From Saccharum officinarum (lineage: Eukaryota; Streptophyta; Magnoliopsida; Poales; Poaceae), in the NCBI GenBank assembly GCA_020631735.1, contig CM036159.1, forward strand, positions 96,774,701-96,838,700: a stretch of DNA of 64,000 nt. Direction: 5' to 3'. Positions 12,220-24,892 of the stretch are shown one piece after another. The position numbers were made by a program, and so were the translations under genes. The first letter of the stretch is position 1; the number at the start of each line of letters is the position of its first letter. Below the pieces are notes generated by a model. The model saw nothing but the letters and a program-made list of their open reading frames with translations, searched no databases and had not been told where the DNA came from.

Positions 12220-12494
12220 TAAGCTTATAGAAAATATTGATAATATTTATGAAGATAGAGGTAGACGATGATCGACAAAATGTCTTTTTTGGGCCGTATC
12301 TCGGCCTTTTTTGGGCCGCACACTATCGCGCACGGGTTTGGGTCACCGCGAGCAGGTAACTGGGCTCTCACCGTCCTTTTCCGTTCCTCGGTCCTTGCCG
12401 TCCTCCGCTCCGGCAATCAATTGCCTCTCCGCGCCTCTCGCCCTCTCCTTCGCCGGAACCCCTGAATACAGACAGTGTCGAGAGAGACGGCCCC

Positions 12495-12505
12495 AAAACC
12501 CTAAA
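12495..12505 (+). promoter_or_regulatory. Telo-box in leader of the TRF-like gene
   Basis: AAAACCCTAAA, containing the plant telo-box core AAACCCTAA, lies about 53 bp upstream of the ATG at 12558. Telo-boxes are plant cis-elements near transcription starts, notably in translation-related genes, and are bound by single-Myb telomere-repeat proteins. The downstream gene encodes a protein of a related Myb type. Confidence 0.6.
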
Positions 12506-12557
12506 TTGAGCCCCCATCGCTTGAATCCCCGGCCGCCGCTTCTCCAATCCGCACAAA

Positions 12558-15444
12558 ATGCCACCGGTGACGGCGGCGCACACGACCCTCATCCTGGACC
12601 ACGTCCTGGGCGACCCCTCCGTCCCCGCCGCAGCCGCCGAAGCGCTCCTCGCCGCGCGGTCCTCCTCTGCCAGCTCACCGCCGACCCGGTCTCCGCATCC
12701 TCTCTCAAAATCATCCACCTCCTGGCCTTGCTCCCCGCCTCCCCCTCCACCGCCGCCTCCCCCATCGCCGCCGCCCACATCGCCGTCGCGGCATTCCTCG
12801 CGGCCTCCGCACCCGACTTCGATGCCACCGCCAGGGAGCTCTTCGCGCGCCCCAACGGCCGCGCGGTCCACGAGGGAGGTCCCCCCACGCTCACCTCCGA
12901 TGTTGTCGTCGCCACAGTGGACCAGTTCGAGGCCACCGTCGGGAACTCCTCCTCCCAGACCATCCTCAGGGGCCTGTGGGGCAACCGGGCCGCCGCGGAG
13001 GAGCGGGTCAGTGAGCTCCTTGCCGCCGAATGGGCCGCGATTGGGCCGTCCAAGCTCGTGACAGCGGCTGAGCGGATCGTCGGGGATGGGGCCGTCGAGA
13101 CATGGCGTGCCGCGGATGAGGCCACTCATGCCAAGTTCCGCATCTTGGGTAAGGACTTTTTTTTGTGTGTGTGTGTGGCAGTGCAGGGCATTGTGTGGTT
13201 TGATGAGTAAAATTTGTTGGTAGCCTCTGAATTGGATGCGGTTCGATGCTACAATTTTGCTCATGCCATTTCTCTCTATCCCGGATCCAGATAGAGCAGA
13301 TAAAATAACTTGCTCCGTAGCGTAGAATAAACGCAGATGCAACTCAAGTTTATACACAAGCAATGTAAACCGTCATACATTGTATTTTGCAGCAGCATTC
13401 GTGATTTGAGTAGATTGCTTTATCCGTGGTGCAAGTGCAATTCAAGGAACTAGTGTGCAGTGGGGCTTTTCTGTATTTTTTGTGATATAATAAAAAATGG
13501 GAACATTGAGTCGGAATTTAGAGGTCATACTCATCTTGGTCTAGAAATCTGTTTGCCCTATAGTGTGCTCTCTGAAACAACCATGAGTTGAAGCTATCCC
13601 AAATAGACTTTGTAATTGGAGTGTACTCTGTCCTTGCTAACTTTGCTGCTTCTAGTTTTTTGTTTATCATAGATCTTGTGAATACTTTTGATGGTGCCAC
13701 AACAATATTTTAATGGCTTTATACCACTCGCACCAGTTATTTTAGTATCTTTTTGTTTGTCTGCATCTATGTTTCTTATTGATTTTGCAATTCTATGCAC
13801 TCCATGTAGAGCAGTTTGGGTTTCATCTCTTTGGGCCAGCTCTAGGTCTTTATGTGCATTGATAGATGCTAGATGTTTTGTTTTTCTAATTTGCTATGGA
13901 TTCTGGTGTTCACAAGTTCATGGACTTCATAGCCTATAATTGATTATATGAAATGAAACTTACAGCTGGGGAAGAAAAAACACGTGAGATTCTCGGCAAA
14001 ATTGAAGAATCTACCTCCAGCGCAAATCCAATTTCAACACCGGCTGTTGAGAAGGTGATTGACGCGCTCAAAACAAGCTGTGCTGACCTCTACAGTGTTG
14101 TGGAGGATCTGCTTCTAGCTGCAAAGGCAGTTGCAGATGAAGTATTGGCTGCAAGGATGGATAAAAGAGTTAGCTTGAATGCTGAAGAAGTAGGAGGTCA
14201 GCCAACAACTTGTGGTGTTGCAGGCCCGAGTACTCTTAATGATAAAGACCATGGTCCAAGTAGAGGCAAACCTCATAACCTTATGGATCAGAACCCAACA
14301 GCACGGACCTCTCAGGTTTGCATTTCTTTTTAAAATATTTTTCTTTGCTTTTGAACATTGTCCAAGCTGAACTTGCTTTGGTTGTTAAATTGAATTTGTT
14401 GATTGTAATAGCTAGCTTTTGTCTCTATTGCGATTGAAAATGATATCATCACCCTATGTCATGCCAATATTTTGCATTAAACATTGGTGTGTACTTTTTG
14501 TATTGTTTTGTTGATTGAGTTTTCAGTGTGAATTGTTCTCTACATTGCCAAGTTTATGCTCCTGCCCACATTCCATGTGCTCTCTTCAAAATCGGGATGA
14601 TATGTCTTCGGAAATATTTTGAGGACATATGTGCTCTTGGTAGGATGCTTTGACCATGACAAGAAATAATCAAATTTGGTCACAAAACCTAATAGTTGTA
14701 GGATTTTGTTTCACTTTAGTAAGGTAGCTACTGAAATTAGGACTTTGGATTATGAATGCTCTAGTACAGTCCCTCTTTGCGTGACACTTAAAAGTAAACT
14801 TACTGTAGTCTAATTTGAGCTCAATCAAGATACTTCATACCATTTTAGGTAGCTTATAGGATAGCTCAGTATCATAACTGCAAAATTTTCGATTTTGGTC
14901 ATGTTTCTAAAAAAATAAAACACTTGTTTGCAGTGGGAGGATTCGCCTGATGTTGAGGGGTCAGAATCATCATTACGCAGACCGCGCTTGCCTAGCCCAA
15001 GGAGAATACCACCTCCTTTGCCACCGCCAGAAAACAAAAGTAAGCGTAGAAAGGCAAGGAAGTGGAGCTTCTTAGAAGAAGAAACACTGAGAAAGGGTGT
15101 TCAACAGTATGTTATTTTGTCTTGATGTTCAGATATTATTGTTTGACATCTCAGTTTTCTTGTTTTAAAACGCTGGTGTTTAAATTGTTGTTGTTGTATG
15201 TTCCTCATCATAATGTTGTGCTTGTTTCATGTGTAGGTATGGTATAGGCAATTGGAGGGATATTTTAAATAACAATCTTGACGTTTTTATCGGCAGAACA
15301 ACGGTGAGCATTTGGTTATTACAGTGAAGTTGTTGTGGGTTTTTTTTAGCATTTGAAGTTGCTGTGGTTGCAAATCAATGTAGTGACGGGTTGAATGTAT
15401 TGTAGGTGGACTTGAAGGATAAGTGGAGGAATATGACTGGATAA
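12558..15444 (+). CDS. TRF-like protein with C-terminal telobox Myb domain; frame break in exon 1
   Basis: Exons: 12558-13148, 13966-14315, 14934-15106, 15237-15303, 15406-15444 (TAA), all GT-AG. The C-terminus from exon 3 on has a basic KRRKARKWS leading into one Myb repeat with three tryptophans: KWSFLEEETLRKGVQQYG, then GNWRDIL, then VDLKDKWRNM. VDLKDKWRN is the telobox motif of plant telomeric-repeat binders, and a C-terminal single Myb fits the TRF-like (TRFL) class. The predicted role is nuclear binding of TTTAGGG-type DNA; the exact subfamily is not certain. The N-terminal part is helical and alanine-rich, with a low-complexity proline segment before the Myb repeat. In exon 1 the frame from ATG 12558 must change near 12655-12665 to reach the frame that splices correctly into exon 2. 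This is either a one-base error in the assembly or a real null allele. No domain is otherwise lost. Confidence 0.8.
13149..13965. other. Intron 1 of the TRF-like gene
   Basis: Contains a short (GT)n run near 13164 and AT-rich sequence. Part of it (13518-13800) holds two overlapping minus-strand open frames with a basic, retrotransposon-like composition, but no recognisable motif, so no element is called. Confidence 0.6.
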
Positions 15445-15839
15445 GGTTGTATGTATTGTACGAACCTATTCGTTTTGCCCCCAAACCATGGGGATTGGGG
15501 AGGATTGGAGGGGATTTAGGAAGATTTTGACTTGCAGGGGATTTAATCCGCCCTCCCATGTCCCTTTGGACAGGTCTAACTTCACGCTCCAAAGCACCTT
15601 GTAATGGTACTAGGGTGAAGTAGCTAGCATGTAATATAGGCTAAACTTTTGTGACAAAATGCTTACCGAGTGGTTGGTTCGCCGGACTGATGTATTATGA
15701 ACACTACTTTATATTTTTATTATGTATGTTTCCCTCATGCCCTGCATGCTTGCATTGTACTAGCTTTACTCGCATATTATGGCCTCCTTTGGAATAAAAG
15801 AGGATTCATGAAGGAATTTTGCGTAGGATTCTAAATCTA
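15445..15839. other. Downstream region of the TRF-like gene up to the Helitron
   Basis: Presumed 3-prime UTR and flank. It contains GGCCTCCTTTGGAATAAAAG at about 15781-15800, which resembles one end of a grass MITE with no partner end nearby. No gene is seen. Confidence 0.4.
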
Positions 15840-16248
15840 CTAGCATATGCCCGTGCGTTGCTACGGGTATAATTTTTTTGAAATTTTAATGTAATTCAAC
15901 ACAATAAAAATAAGAAAAAAAGTTAGGAGCCTCAAATTTTTCAACGCAATAAGAGTATCAACGAAGACAATTAAATTTTAACTTGGCTTAGCAACATAAT
16001 GTTTCGAGCCACATTCGAATAAATAAGCGTCAAGTTTAGTACAAAATGTCAAAATAAGTGCATGATAGATAAGTCTTCCACAACTATCTCTCTTCATTGT
16101 CTTATGCCCGTGATGCCGCTAAGATATTCTCGTACGGATAGAGGAATCATGCACCGCCGTGAATTCCCATCATACGTCAATAGGTTGATCACAAATTCCT
16201 TCCGCAGTCTTTGGCCATCATGTGCACAAGACAAACATAAATAATAAG

Positions 16249-16251
<3 letters not shown>

Positions 16252-16342
<91 letters not shown>
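16252..16342. repeat. (AT)n microsatellite
   Basis: About 90 bp of uninterrupted AT dinucleotides. The counterpart in the right copy (33137-33229) is about one unit longer. Open frames across it (Ile-Tyr repeats) are not genes. Confidence 0.95.
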
Positions 16343-16344
<2 letters not shown>

Positions 16345-17019
16345 CCACAAACATAAAAAGTATTATGCTCACGGTAGAGATTGACATGAGTTTTCCATTG
16401 TTCCATGCAGACATGAATTGCAGAAGGATGAAGGCATTTAAATCCCTATAGCACAATAAATATTCAACTTAACAATCCATTTCTCTATATAAAGCATAAT
16501 AAAAGATGGTTCAAATGAAATTACCTATCTTCTGTGACTGGAATGCTACTTGGGAGTATATGTTTCCACTAAAAGACATCCACTCCCATTGCACGTCTAT
16601 AACTATTGGAAACATTGATAATTCTATGCACATAGCGCTTGTATGGCATATCTTTACACCAATTAGGAATAGGAGTAGGATCAAGCACAGTGAGAGTTTT
16701 TTCCTCACGGTCGAACACAAAAAGGTTAAGGCCGTGGGTTGCTACGGGAGTCTCAAAATTTTCTATTGCAATAAGAGTGAAAAAAAATTATGGGTCAAAA
16801 CCAATAGATAAATAAAGTGTTCGACCTATATTGCAACAACAGAAATAATGGAACAAAATATGCATAAAAGATGAATTTACAAGTCATATTTAAAGAAAGT
16901 CTAAATTAGACTGGTCAAGTGTAAATAAAGAGAGACTAACTTCTTGAGGCTCTGATATGCGATGCCCAGAATTCAAGCATGCAACTTCTTGCAACGCAAG
17001 GAACTCAAGATCGTGCTCC

Positions 17020-17105
17020 TACTTCTTGAGCAACGTGCTCCTGAATTCAAGCTTACTACTTCTTGAGCAACGTGCTCCTAAATTCAAGCTTACAACTTCT
17101 TGAGC
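17020..17105. repeat. Short tandem repeat, about 37-bp unit
   Basis: ACTTCTTGAGCAACGTGCTC followed by CTgAATTCAAGCTTAC is repeated just over twice, with a partial third unit. It is also present at the equivalent place in the right copy (about 33908-33994). It lies within the Helitron interior. Confidence 0.8.
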
Positions 17106-17826
17106 CTTTGATATGTTCCTTTCCTGAGTCCACAGATATTACAACTCCTTCAGGCTAGCAACAAATGCCGTCGTCACTCCTCTATTCTATCTGAGAAAGT
17201 CATCCCCGATAGGTAGCTTGTTTCTTCAGATATTCAGCTGGTGTAGTTGTTAAATTTCTTTACATGAAAATGGTCTGCAGGTTTCATATTGAAACTCCAT
17301 CAATCTAGGAAATATTCTGCACAGTCTAGAAAACTAACAGGCAATAAGCTGATTCTTTTAAACAAAATATGCAACAATGGCGTCAGTAGGAAACTGCACA
17401 TTGACAAAGCTGTATGGACTATTTGCAGAACATAAAAAGAAAAAAAGAAAACTATTTGCTGCTAGCTAAAAGTTATATAGATACAAAACAGAAGTGTAAC
17501 TGGCATTGTTGCATGATGACTTGATTTTTTCAGAATCATACTAAATATGCACAATGATCTATCAGCTTATAAGTCTGTTTACTGTAGAGTGTAGAACCCT
17601 ATCATGAATCATAGAATCATACATTGGCCTATCAATGAAAAATTTCATCCATTTTTCTGCATGAGTGGTGAATCTGAATTTTCAAAGTGCAGGACATCAT
17701 AGGGATAGGGCTTAACTTGCTTATGCAATACCTGTTTCGCAAGCAAGGTAATTTGTTGGACAAAAGTATATGGAATGGTCACAGCTACTGATTGTGTACA
17801 GATTGTTATAGGGAATAGTCATGTTT

Positions 17827-20800
17827 GTGGCAGAATCTCCTAATCTAATGCCCTCCCAAGAGTACTTGTCTTCCATTAGACACTAAGTACCCAAGGGAGA
17901 ACACTAAACTAAGTAACTCCGTCGAGCACACCGCAAGGGAGAACTCGAAGATCCACATTTTTACATTAGGATCACAAATGAGAGAGTAAAGCTTACAACA
18001 TCCTTACCATTTCTTATATCCCTTTTAGTACAACATCAGAGTAATTTACTATGTAGATATAACAGCGGAATATAAAACATTATCAGAGTTCAGCAGAAAT
18101 GAAACCATTTAATGACAAGTTAAACATTAACATGAAGGACGTTTAAATGTATGAAATGGTAACAGATTAATAGGATTTTCCTTGTAAAACTTTTGGTGAG
18201 AGTTTCAATAAATAAACTCTACTCCGCATCGCAAAGGAAATCCTCGCTGAGCCCACCAGGAGGTTTCCACACATAAGTGTCAGCTTATCAGCACCTGTCA
18301 CCTGCAACAGGGTAGAACAAACCCTGAGTACTAAATTGTACTCCGCAAGACTTACCCGTCAGGAGAAAGTAAAAAGACTCCAAGGATTATACAAGGCTTT
18401 CTGGCTTGTGGGTTCTTGTTTGCGAGAAGCAGCGCTAAGAGTGTGTCCTTAATTTTTTACTTTTAAAAGCCGTATTTCATTTCTTATCCATCCTTCTATG
18501 TAAGCACCTAGGCTATAATCAAGCAAGGGTTGAGCAAAAGGAACCATTTCTTCGTCTTTCAACTGCCAGTTCTTACTACGATGCCAGAGCGTAGTCAAGC
18601 CGTACCGTCACGTAGAAACGGCGATTCGCGAATCAATGTGCCTAGCTGGGTACCCAAAAAATACACGCCTCGCTTGTACCCCAGGCACAAGCAAGACCAA
18701 CCCGTTCCCCTCCTGTCACGGGTTTCCAGGTCCCCGTCCAAACTTGGACTCCTAGCTCCTGTACTTGAGGCCCAGTCTCAATACGGTGCTAAGACCTCCA
18801 CCTATCCCCGCCTCCAATCAGTCGGTCCGAAAAGAGACAGAGCCCATGACAAGAGAGTAACAAGTCTTCCTAGCCCCCATCCGCTAGTATATGCTCGGGA
18901 TAAGAAGATCTGTGACTTGACCAGGGTCCAATGCAACGAACGGTCCTTAATTGACACAGGCGGAACAAATGCAACTAGAGCCCCGCTCTGTTGCCCAACC
19001 AGGTCCAAGTCCATCCAACCCGTTCCGCCCGGTCTCCAATTATCCATATACATTTATATTCCATGAGATGGCAACATGATAATAGTAACACTAAGATATT
19101 CCTATCTCTCGTGAGCGACAGGAAATCACTCGACTTCTACCGGAATCCTGTAGCATAGCAATCTACACGATCCTGTCATACTAGTAAGACTCATGGGATC
19201 AGGATATATATATGCAAGTGAGTTTCATTCAACTCCTTTAAACTTAATGCACAAGCATAAAATAAAGTGCAGAATAATAGGGGTTATGCACCGGGGCTTG
19301 CCTGGGTAGAATATAACCAAGGTTAGCATTTCAACGCGATGATACGATCATCAAGACACCACCTTTCTGTCTCCCTAGCCGACTCCACGATCCATCGTCG
19401 CCCCTATAATGATATATGCAGATGCAACGTAGAGACGTGAATAATTGACGGAAATCGCAACGATTAAAGTACAAAGCGGTCCTCTCAAGCTAACGAGCTA
19501 GCCCTAATGGCTAACGTACTAGCCTGGCAACCCCGTCGACGAGTATAGCGTCATATCCCGACACTTGTTTTAGTTACTCGAACCCAATACATTACTTTAA
19601 CCATTTTATCGATTCAATAGATATCTAAACTAGGACTCATTAGCTACCCTAGCAGACTAATTATTTTGGAGCTATAAAATTTACAGCGAGCAGATAATGA
19701 TATTAGGAGTTTACTGTAAAATTTTTAGAGTCAACACTTTTATCATTTTCTTACAAAAATTCTCACAAGTTTATTCTTAGCAATATTAAGCATTTTAGAA
19801 CAATTAGCGAACTCCAACAAAAAAATTATACAACTATGTGGACAAAAGCATACTAACAGTTAGAGCATGATTTTAGGAACCTACCAAAATTGGTTTCATA
19901 ATTTTTGGATTACTACACATTTAGATCTTGAATTTACAAGTTTAGTTTAGAAACTAAATGAAGAAATTGCTTTAGAAAATAAAACGGGCTGTCGGCGGCG
20001 ATCTAGCCCAGCAGCACCCCACGGCCCGTGCGGGCAAAGCCGCGCGCCCAGCAGGCTGGCCCAACAGCGGAGAGCCCGCGCTAGCGCCCGCTCTTATGCA
20101 GAAGAGTACCCGGTTCATTAAGTTATTACACCGCACCCATGCTTACTGTTCCAACAGAGGATGACTTTGCACCGAGCACCCCCAACTAACCCGTCTTCAC
20201 AACGGTCGGGTCCCCGACGTGCCGGTGCGCGACGGCGCGGCTCTGGCCGGCGCTCGGCTGCTACGCCGATCACCAGGGATCCACGCTAGCCTAGCTAAGG
20301 GGCCGACCACCGTCTACGAGCCAGACGACGGTGAATGGAAGCGGTGGAGCACGGGGAGACGCCCTAGGGTTAACTACCGCGGCAGGCGGTGGTATACGGT
20401 GATGGCGCGGCCGTTCCGGTGGACCTACACGCTCCCGGAAGGTGAGAGGTGGCGAGATAGCATCGGGGACTCACCGCGGTTCTTGCTACAGAGACGGTTG
20501 GAGCGAGGGACGGTCGAGGCGGTCCGGCCACGTGCGAGCGAGCGGTGCGGCGACGCTCCATGGCTGGCACCGACGCGTCATCTCGCCACCGGCTGCGTCC
20601 TAGGCGACGCTAAGGTGAGCACCGCAAAGACGAAGACAAGATGAGCTCGAGGTCAAAATCAATCGAACCAAACTCAAGCGTAGAGACCTACCCCAAAAAT
20701 TTGCTCTGCTACGGCGACAAGGTGACCGGCGGCCCAAAACTCCCGAAATTGGCCACCCATGGACACAGGCTGCGCCTGACGCAAACGGGGCGTCCAGATA

Positions 20801-22080
20801 ACTTCCTAGTCTACCCACTGGCAAGAGCAAAAGGACTAAGTAACTCCGAGCTGGCGAACGAAGGGCGGAAGGTGCGGTGGTCAAGCGCCTAGCGAGCCGA
20901 GCGAGTTCAAAAGGGGGCTCCGGTCGGTGGACACGCGAGCACAAGGCGCAAAGGACGAGTCGGAGAAATTGAGGCGCGTCGCACACGACAGCCGCTGCCC
21001 AGATCGTCCGGTGCCCACTAGCGGGGACAGACGAGGCAGAAGACGTCTCCATCGACTGTGGCCGAGTCAAAGCGGCAGAGGCGGCAACAGGATGATACGA
21101 CGAGGCGGGCAGCTGCGGCGTCAGCACGCCCCGCGGTCGGTTTGGCCTTAAGTGCAGCACGGCGTCCCCAGAGCTGTCGTGACCAGAGCCGGTACCAGCA
21201 GCGTACGCGTGCACGCGGTGACCGTGCCCACTGGGCCACGCGCCCGAAACAGAGGCATGCACGAATCTTAAAGCGAGTCAAACCGCCACTACGATCCTGA
21301 TTGAGGGCCACTAGAACTCACTTACCTGGAACGATAATCCAGCTGCCTAGCAAGGTCACCCACATGGCCAGAGGTCTACTAGGGAAGAAGATACAAGAAC
21401 GCCAACGCAAGCTCGCCACCGGAATGTCAGTTCACGCACCGAGCCAGGAACGCAGTACACAGCGCGTTCTAAGAAGGTTGGGCAATTTTTTAGAGTGGCG
21501 AAGCCATGACAACCTGACCTACGAACTACACTGTGCCAAAGTACTCGCAAAGGTGCAATTAACGGTGCAAACACCCAAATCTAGTGTTTAGAAATTTATT
21601 CACAAATTAAATGCCAAAACCGCATCGGCAAACGCTTTTTCGGACTTGATCGCTTTCATTCAAGAAGCCGGAAACAACTTCCAGCTTCAGTCCTTGAGCT
21701 ACCCATATGCTATTGAATAACATTTGCTTACCGAAACAAAAGTCGCATTTTCATCCACTAGACTTGCACTACAAATTTTCATTATGTGCTACATACAAGT
21801 GGTATTTTATTTTTGGTTACAAAATTTGTGTTTCGTGTCCGAACAAGTAAAACTACTTACCTTTTTTTGGTTTGTTAGAATTTCAATCAAGCGTTTTTAA
21901 GCACCGAGGTAGGAGGACTTGCTTATTTATTTGATTCCTTTTAATCAAAAAAATGAGGCATATATGTTCTGCTTTGTTATCTCATGTGCAGTTCAAGTCT
22001 GAAAACCCCAAAACTTGTTACAATTATTTCTTAGATCCTAAACCGGAGCTAAGCGAGTTCGCAACACCAGGGGTGTTACA
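17827..22080 (-). repeat. Left LTR (element 3-prime LTR), left copy
   Basis: 4,254 bp, with termini TG and CA. Open frames on it, such as 18530-19066 and 20219-20644, recur in all four LTR copies with frame differences, carry no known domain, and are best read as non-coding. Confidence 0.9.
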
Positions 22081-23882
22081 ACCAACCCCCTTAAAAAGAA
22101 TCTCGTCCCGAGATTTGGAGCAAGAATCAGAAAAGGGGAAAACACGATTCACTTCTTAGCAGAGATTACAATAGGAGATTACACGACTTCGAAACTAAAA
22201 CATTCAGGGATCTAGAGGCATCACGGCTAAGTACAAACTGATACACTCACTACCCCTCTAGAAATCGACGAAGGCGGGGGTAGTGGAAGAGTAACAGGAA
22301 AACGATTATCCAGGACATGACGTAGGCCCAGCAGATCCAGAAACAAGAGACTGAGAACTCGAACATCACGAACCCTAAAACCTAACTAACTCGAGATGAA
22401 CTTGAGCTCCTTTGATGAAACCCGGATCCCTTCTGCTGAGCTACACCAACACCTCAGGCGGGCGACCCTAGATCCGCAAGCAACGGCTGAAACTCGAAGC
22501 TCGGCCTCCAACTACTTCAGATCTGGAGGTGGAATGGAGGAGAGGCAAACAAGGTGGCATTTTATAGCCTGGTGGGCAGAGGTAGTGGTGCAATGCGCCG
22601 GAAGTGGAGGCGGCATGGAGGAATCACCAGTGGGTCACAAGGTGGGGAACATCGTCGCCATGGTGCGCTCCCTGTGCGAGCTTGAGTGGGGAAAAAGGAG
22701 GGGATAGGGTTCACTCGGCAAGGAGGCGTGCGAACGACGTGCTTACAAGGGAAGAAAAGAGAGGGGGTCCGGTACGGGAACGAGAGCAAGAATCGAGAGC
22801 CGGCAAGGGTGCCGAGGAAAGAGGGGCGTACTGTGCAAGGGGGCGAGGCGAGTGGGCGCCATGCCGCGGCCACACGAGCACGGCACACGTGGGCCCCGCC
22901 ACCAACGGCATCCGCAGAACACGCAGTGACAGCGACCCGGCAAGTGTAGAGCGGTCACCGGGCACAGGGGCAACGTCCCATCGTTGTTCCAATTACTCCA
23001 GACCACCAGTGGCTAACTTCTCCCTATCGCTCTTCTCTTTCTTCTTTTTCCGTTGGAATCCAACTTGCACTAGCCTTTCGTAAAGACTGAGATCAGGACA
23101 TACGTGCTCCTTCCAAAAACCCGTTATCTCAGTCGCAATTATGAGAGCACTACTCCATCAACCCATCGTGGATTTCTCGTTAGAACACTAGGATATTTTA
23201 CCAAGGAGAATGTGGTAGCAAGAGCGGTACTGCAGGGTAACTTAGCAAAAGTGCTCGGTCAACAACCTCGATACCAGCGCGCGCCGAGCGGCACAACCAT
23301 GTGGTCGCGATCCACAAGTGGCCCTCGGTTCCGTCGCAGCACCATAAGCTATTAACCAGGCAACTATTACCAACTTACTCGCAGTAAAGGCAGTGGGGTC
23401 ATAGACCACAGAATTAGAAAAGAATTGCAAAGTAATTCCAAGCAACAAGGGTTCCTTTTCAAAACAAGGAACAAGTAAAATAAATCCCAAGGCAGATTTA
23501 ATTCAACGGGATTCAAGTGTTCTACTGGGACATCCACAATTAGTTGATACAATGTCCTTGGTCATTCAAACGCGACTGATCTGCTGTATCTGAAACTGTT
23601 CCTCGCGCAACCTGCTTGCGGTCATCTTAAGAACCCTAAGCACGTCTACCACGGCCGAAAGGCAACTTGACGTAATCAACACGACAGATAAGCAAACACT
23701 CATTCCAACGGTCGTACAAGGTGCAACATACAGGCACTCACTCTCTCATACTCGACACATCACTTGCATCCTACGACTAGATGGCCCTAACAGCTGTGGA
23801 CCAAAGACAACAAAAAGATTACAACACTGGAGGATAGTGATGAAAAACACTACCCCCTACGGTTACATCTCCCCTAGGACGA

Positions 23883-24275
23883 CTAATCCACTTCGTCAGG
23901 GTGAACGACTATATTCCCGAGCTCTTGAGGCTCTTCTGCTGCACTGGGCTGTGGATCCGCTTCTTCTCTTGGTAGTGGCTGGATGAGGGGAAGGAAAGGC
24001 TCTATCTCTGAGGCTTCCGTGGGTGGAGGTGCTGGCGGTACCGCAACACCAGTCCTCCTTCTCTCTAGCGGTTGGACAGGGATTCCCTCCAAAATTAAGG
24101 GTTCCTGCCTCTCCATGGCGAGCATCCTACGCTTGGCCCTTGTGGCAAGATAGGCGTCCTCCAGCTCCTGGGCATGTCGATCTTGGTCCACCTTGATGGC
24201 TTCCGCCATGGCAGCCTCTCGACTCTCAGCGGCTGCTAGGTTGGCATGGGCTTCAGCAAGCTGCACTTCGAGCAT
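23883..24275 (-). CDS. Coiled-coil, acidic C-terminal part of the gag-like protein (left copy)
   Basis: 130 codons on the minus strand. The N-terminal 50 residues are alanine/glutamate rich and predicted coiled coil (LAEAHANLAAAESREAAMAE). A proline-rich and acidic tail follows. It lies downstream, in element orientation, of the 162-codon frame at 24404-24892. It is probably the C-terminal half of the same protein, separated by a disrupted stretch at about 24310-24400. No catalytic motif is present. The function is unknown beyond likely Gag-like self-assembly, inferred from its position after the primer-binding site. Confidence 0.5.
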   Translation of the reverse strand: MLEVQLAEAHANLAAAESREAAMAEAIKVDQDRHAQELEDAYLATRAKRRMLAMERQEPLILEGIPVQPLERRRTGVAVPPAPPPTEASEIEPFLPLIQPLPREEADPQPSAAEEPQELGNIVVHPDEVD

Positions 24276-24403
24276 CCAGGAGAAAATCTTGGCTTCCTCA
24301 GCATGGCGGAGACGGAACTATTCTGGACCGTTTTCCTACTGCAGTCCGCTCGCTAAATGTAGGAACCGACCGTTCGTAAAGTCCGTGACCGTGACCGTCA
24401 TCC

Positions 24404-24892
24404 TTAGCGGAGACACTCTCTCAGCTCCAAGGCTTGCCGGTCGTACTGCTCATCTAGGGCAAGCAAGTATGAGGTCAGGTGCACCACGGTCGGGTTGTCC
24501 TCTTGCACGTCTGGACCTTGCAAAGCCTCCATGCGAGCCCTCCATACCCGCCGATTCTTGTCCCAAGGGGGAAAGAACTGCATGGGAGTACGAGCAATGG
24601 GCCCTTCATAGATCTGGCAGAGATGCCGCAGGGCTTTGCGGGCCGCAACTTGGTAGGTGTCGCCGAAGCGAAACCCGGTTGCGGTCACATTCCAGGCTTC
24701 AGTGACATCGGGAAACTCCTCACTCTTGCCAATGTAGACGGTGACCTTACATCGCTCCGTGTCATGCTTCATGTACTCACAACCCTCATACTCGGGACGC
24801 TCCCGAACGCCGAGCTTTTGCAGGGTGGCATACAGGATTTTGGAAAAACCCTCGGTGTTCAGGCAGTAGCTGCTAACCCAGACTCCTGCCAT
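24404..24892 (-). CDS. Gag-like protein, N-terminal part (left copy)
   Basis: 162 codons starting MAGVWVSSYCLNTEGFSKIL. I recognise it as a type of frame found repeatedly in grass non-autonomous LTR elements, but it has no named enzymatic domain. It is the first sizeable frame after the primer-binding site, where gag lies in related elements. A fragment of the same frame (25786-25986) is repeated in the tandem duplication nearer the 5-prime LTR. The frame ends at LELRECLR just before a divergent block, after which the coiled-coil part continues. Confidence 0.6.
   Translation of the reverse strand: MAGVWVSSYCLNTEGFSKILYATLQKLGVRERPEYEGCEYMKHDTERCKVTVYIGKSEEFPDVTEAWNVTATGFRFGDTYQVAARKALRHLCQIYEGPIARTPMQFFPPWDKNRRVWRARMEALQGPDVQEDNPTVVHLTSYLLALDEQYDRQALELRECLR

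Noticed and set aside
13518..13800. Minus-strand frames in intron 1 of the TRF-like gene
   Set aside because: Composition recalls a retrotransposon Gag but no zinc knuckle or other motif is present and the two frames overlap; not enough to call an element.
16094..16456. Ile-Tyr repeat proteins across the (AT)n arrays (also 33074-33343, 51365-51598, 56699-56780)
   Set aside because: These are translations of dinucleotide repeats, not genes.
18530..19066. 178-codon frame in the long LTR, repeated in other LTR copies
   Set aside because: It lies on the strand opposite to the element, is broken in other copies (for example 27424-27663), and has no domain.
20219..21591. Several overlapping arginine-rich frames in the GC-rich half of the long LTR
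   Set aside because: All lie within the LTR, overlap on both strands, and change length between copies through single-base indels; no conserved coding signature.
22396..23083. GC-rich frames in the long-LTR element interior
   Set aside because: They overlap on both strands, are low in complexity, and show no motif; they are downstream of the gag-like frames on the wrong strand.
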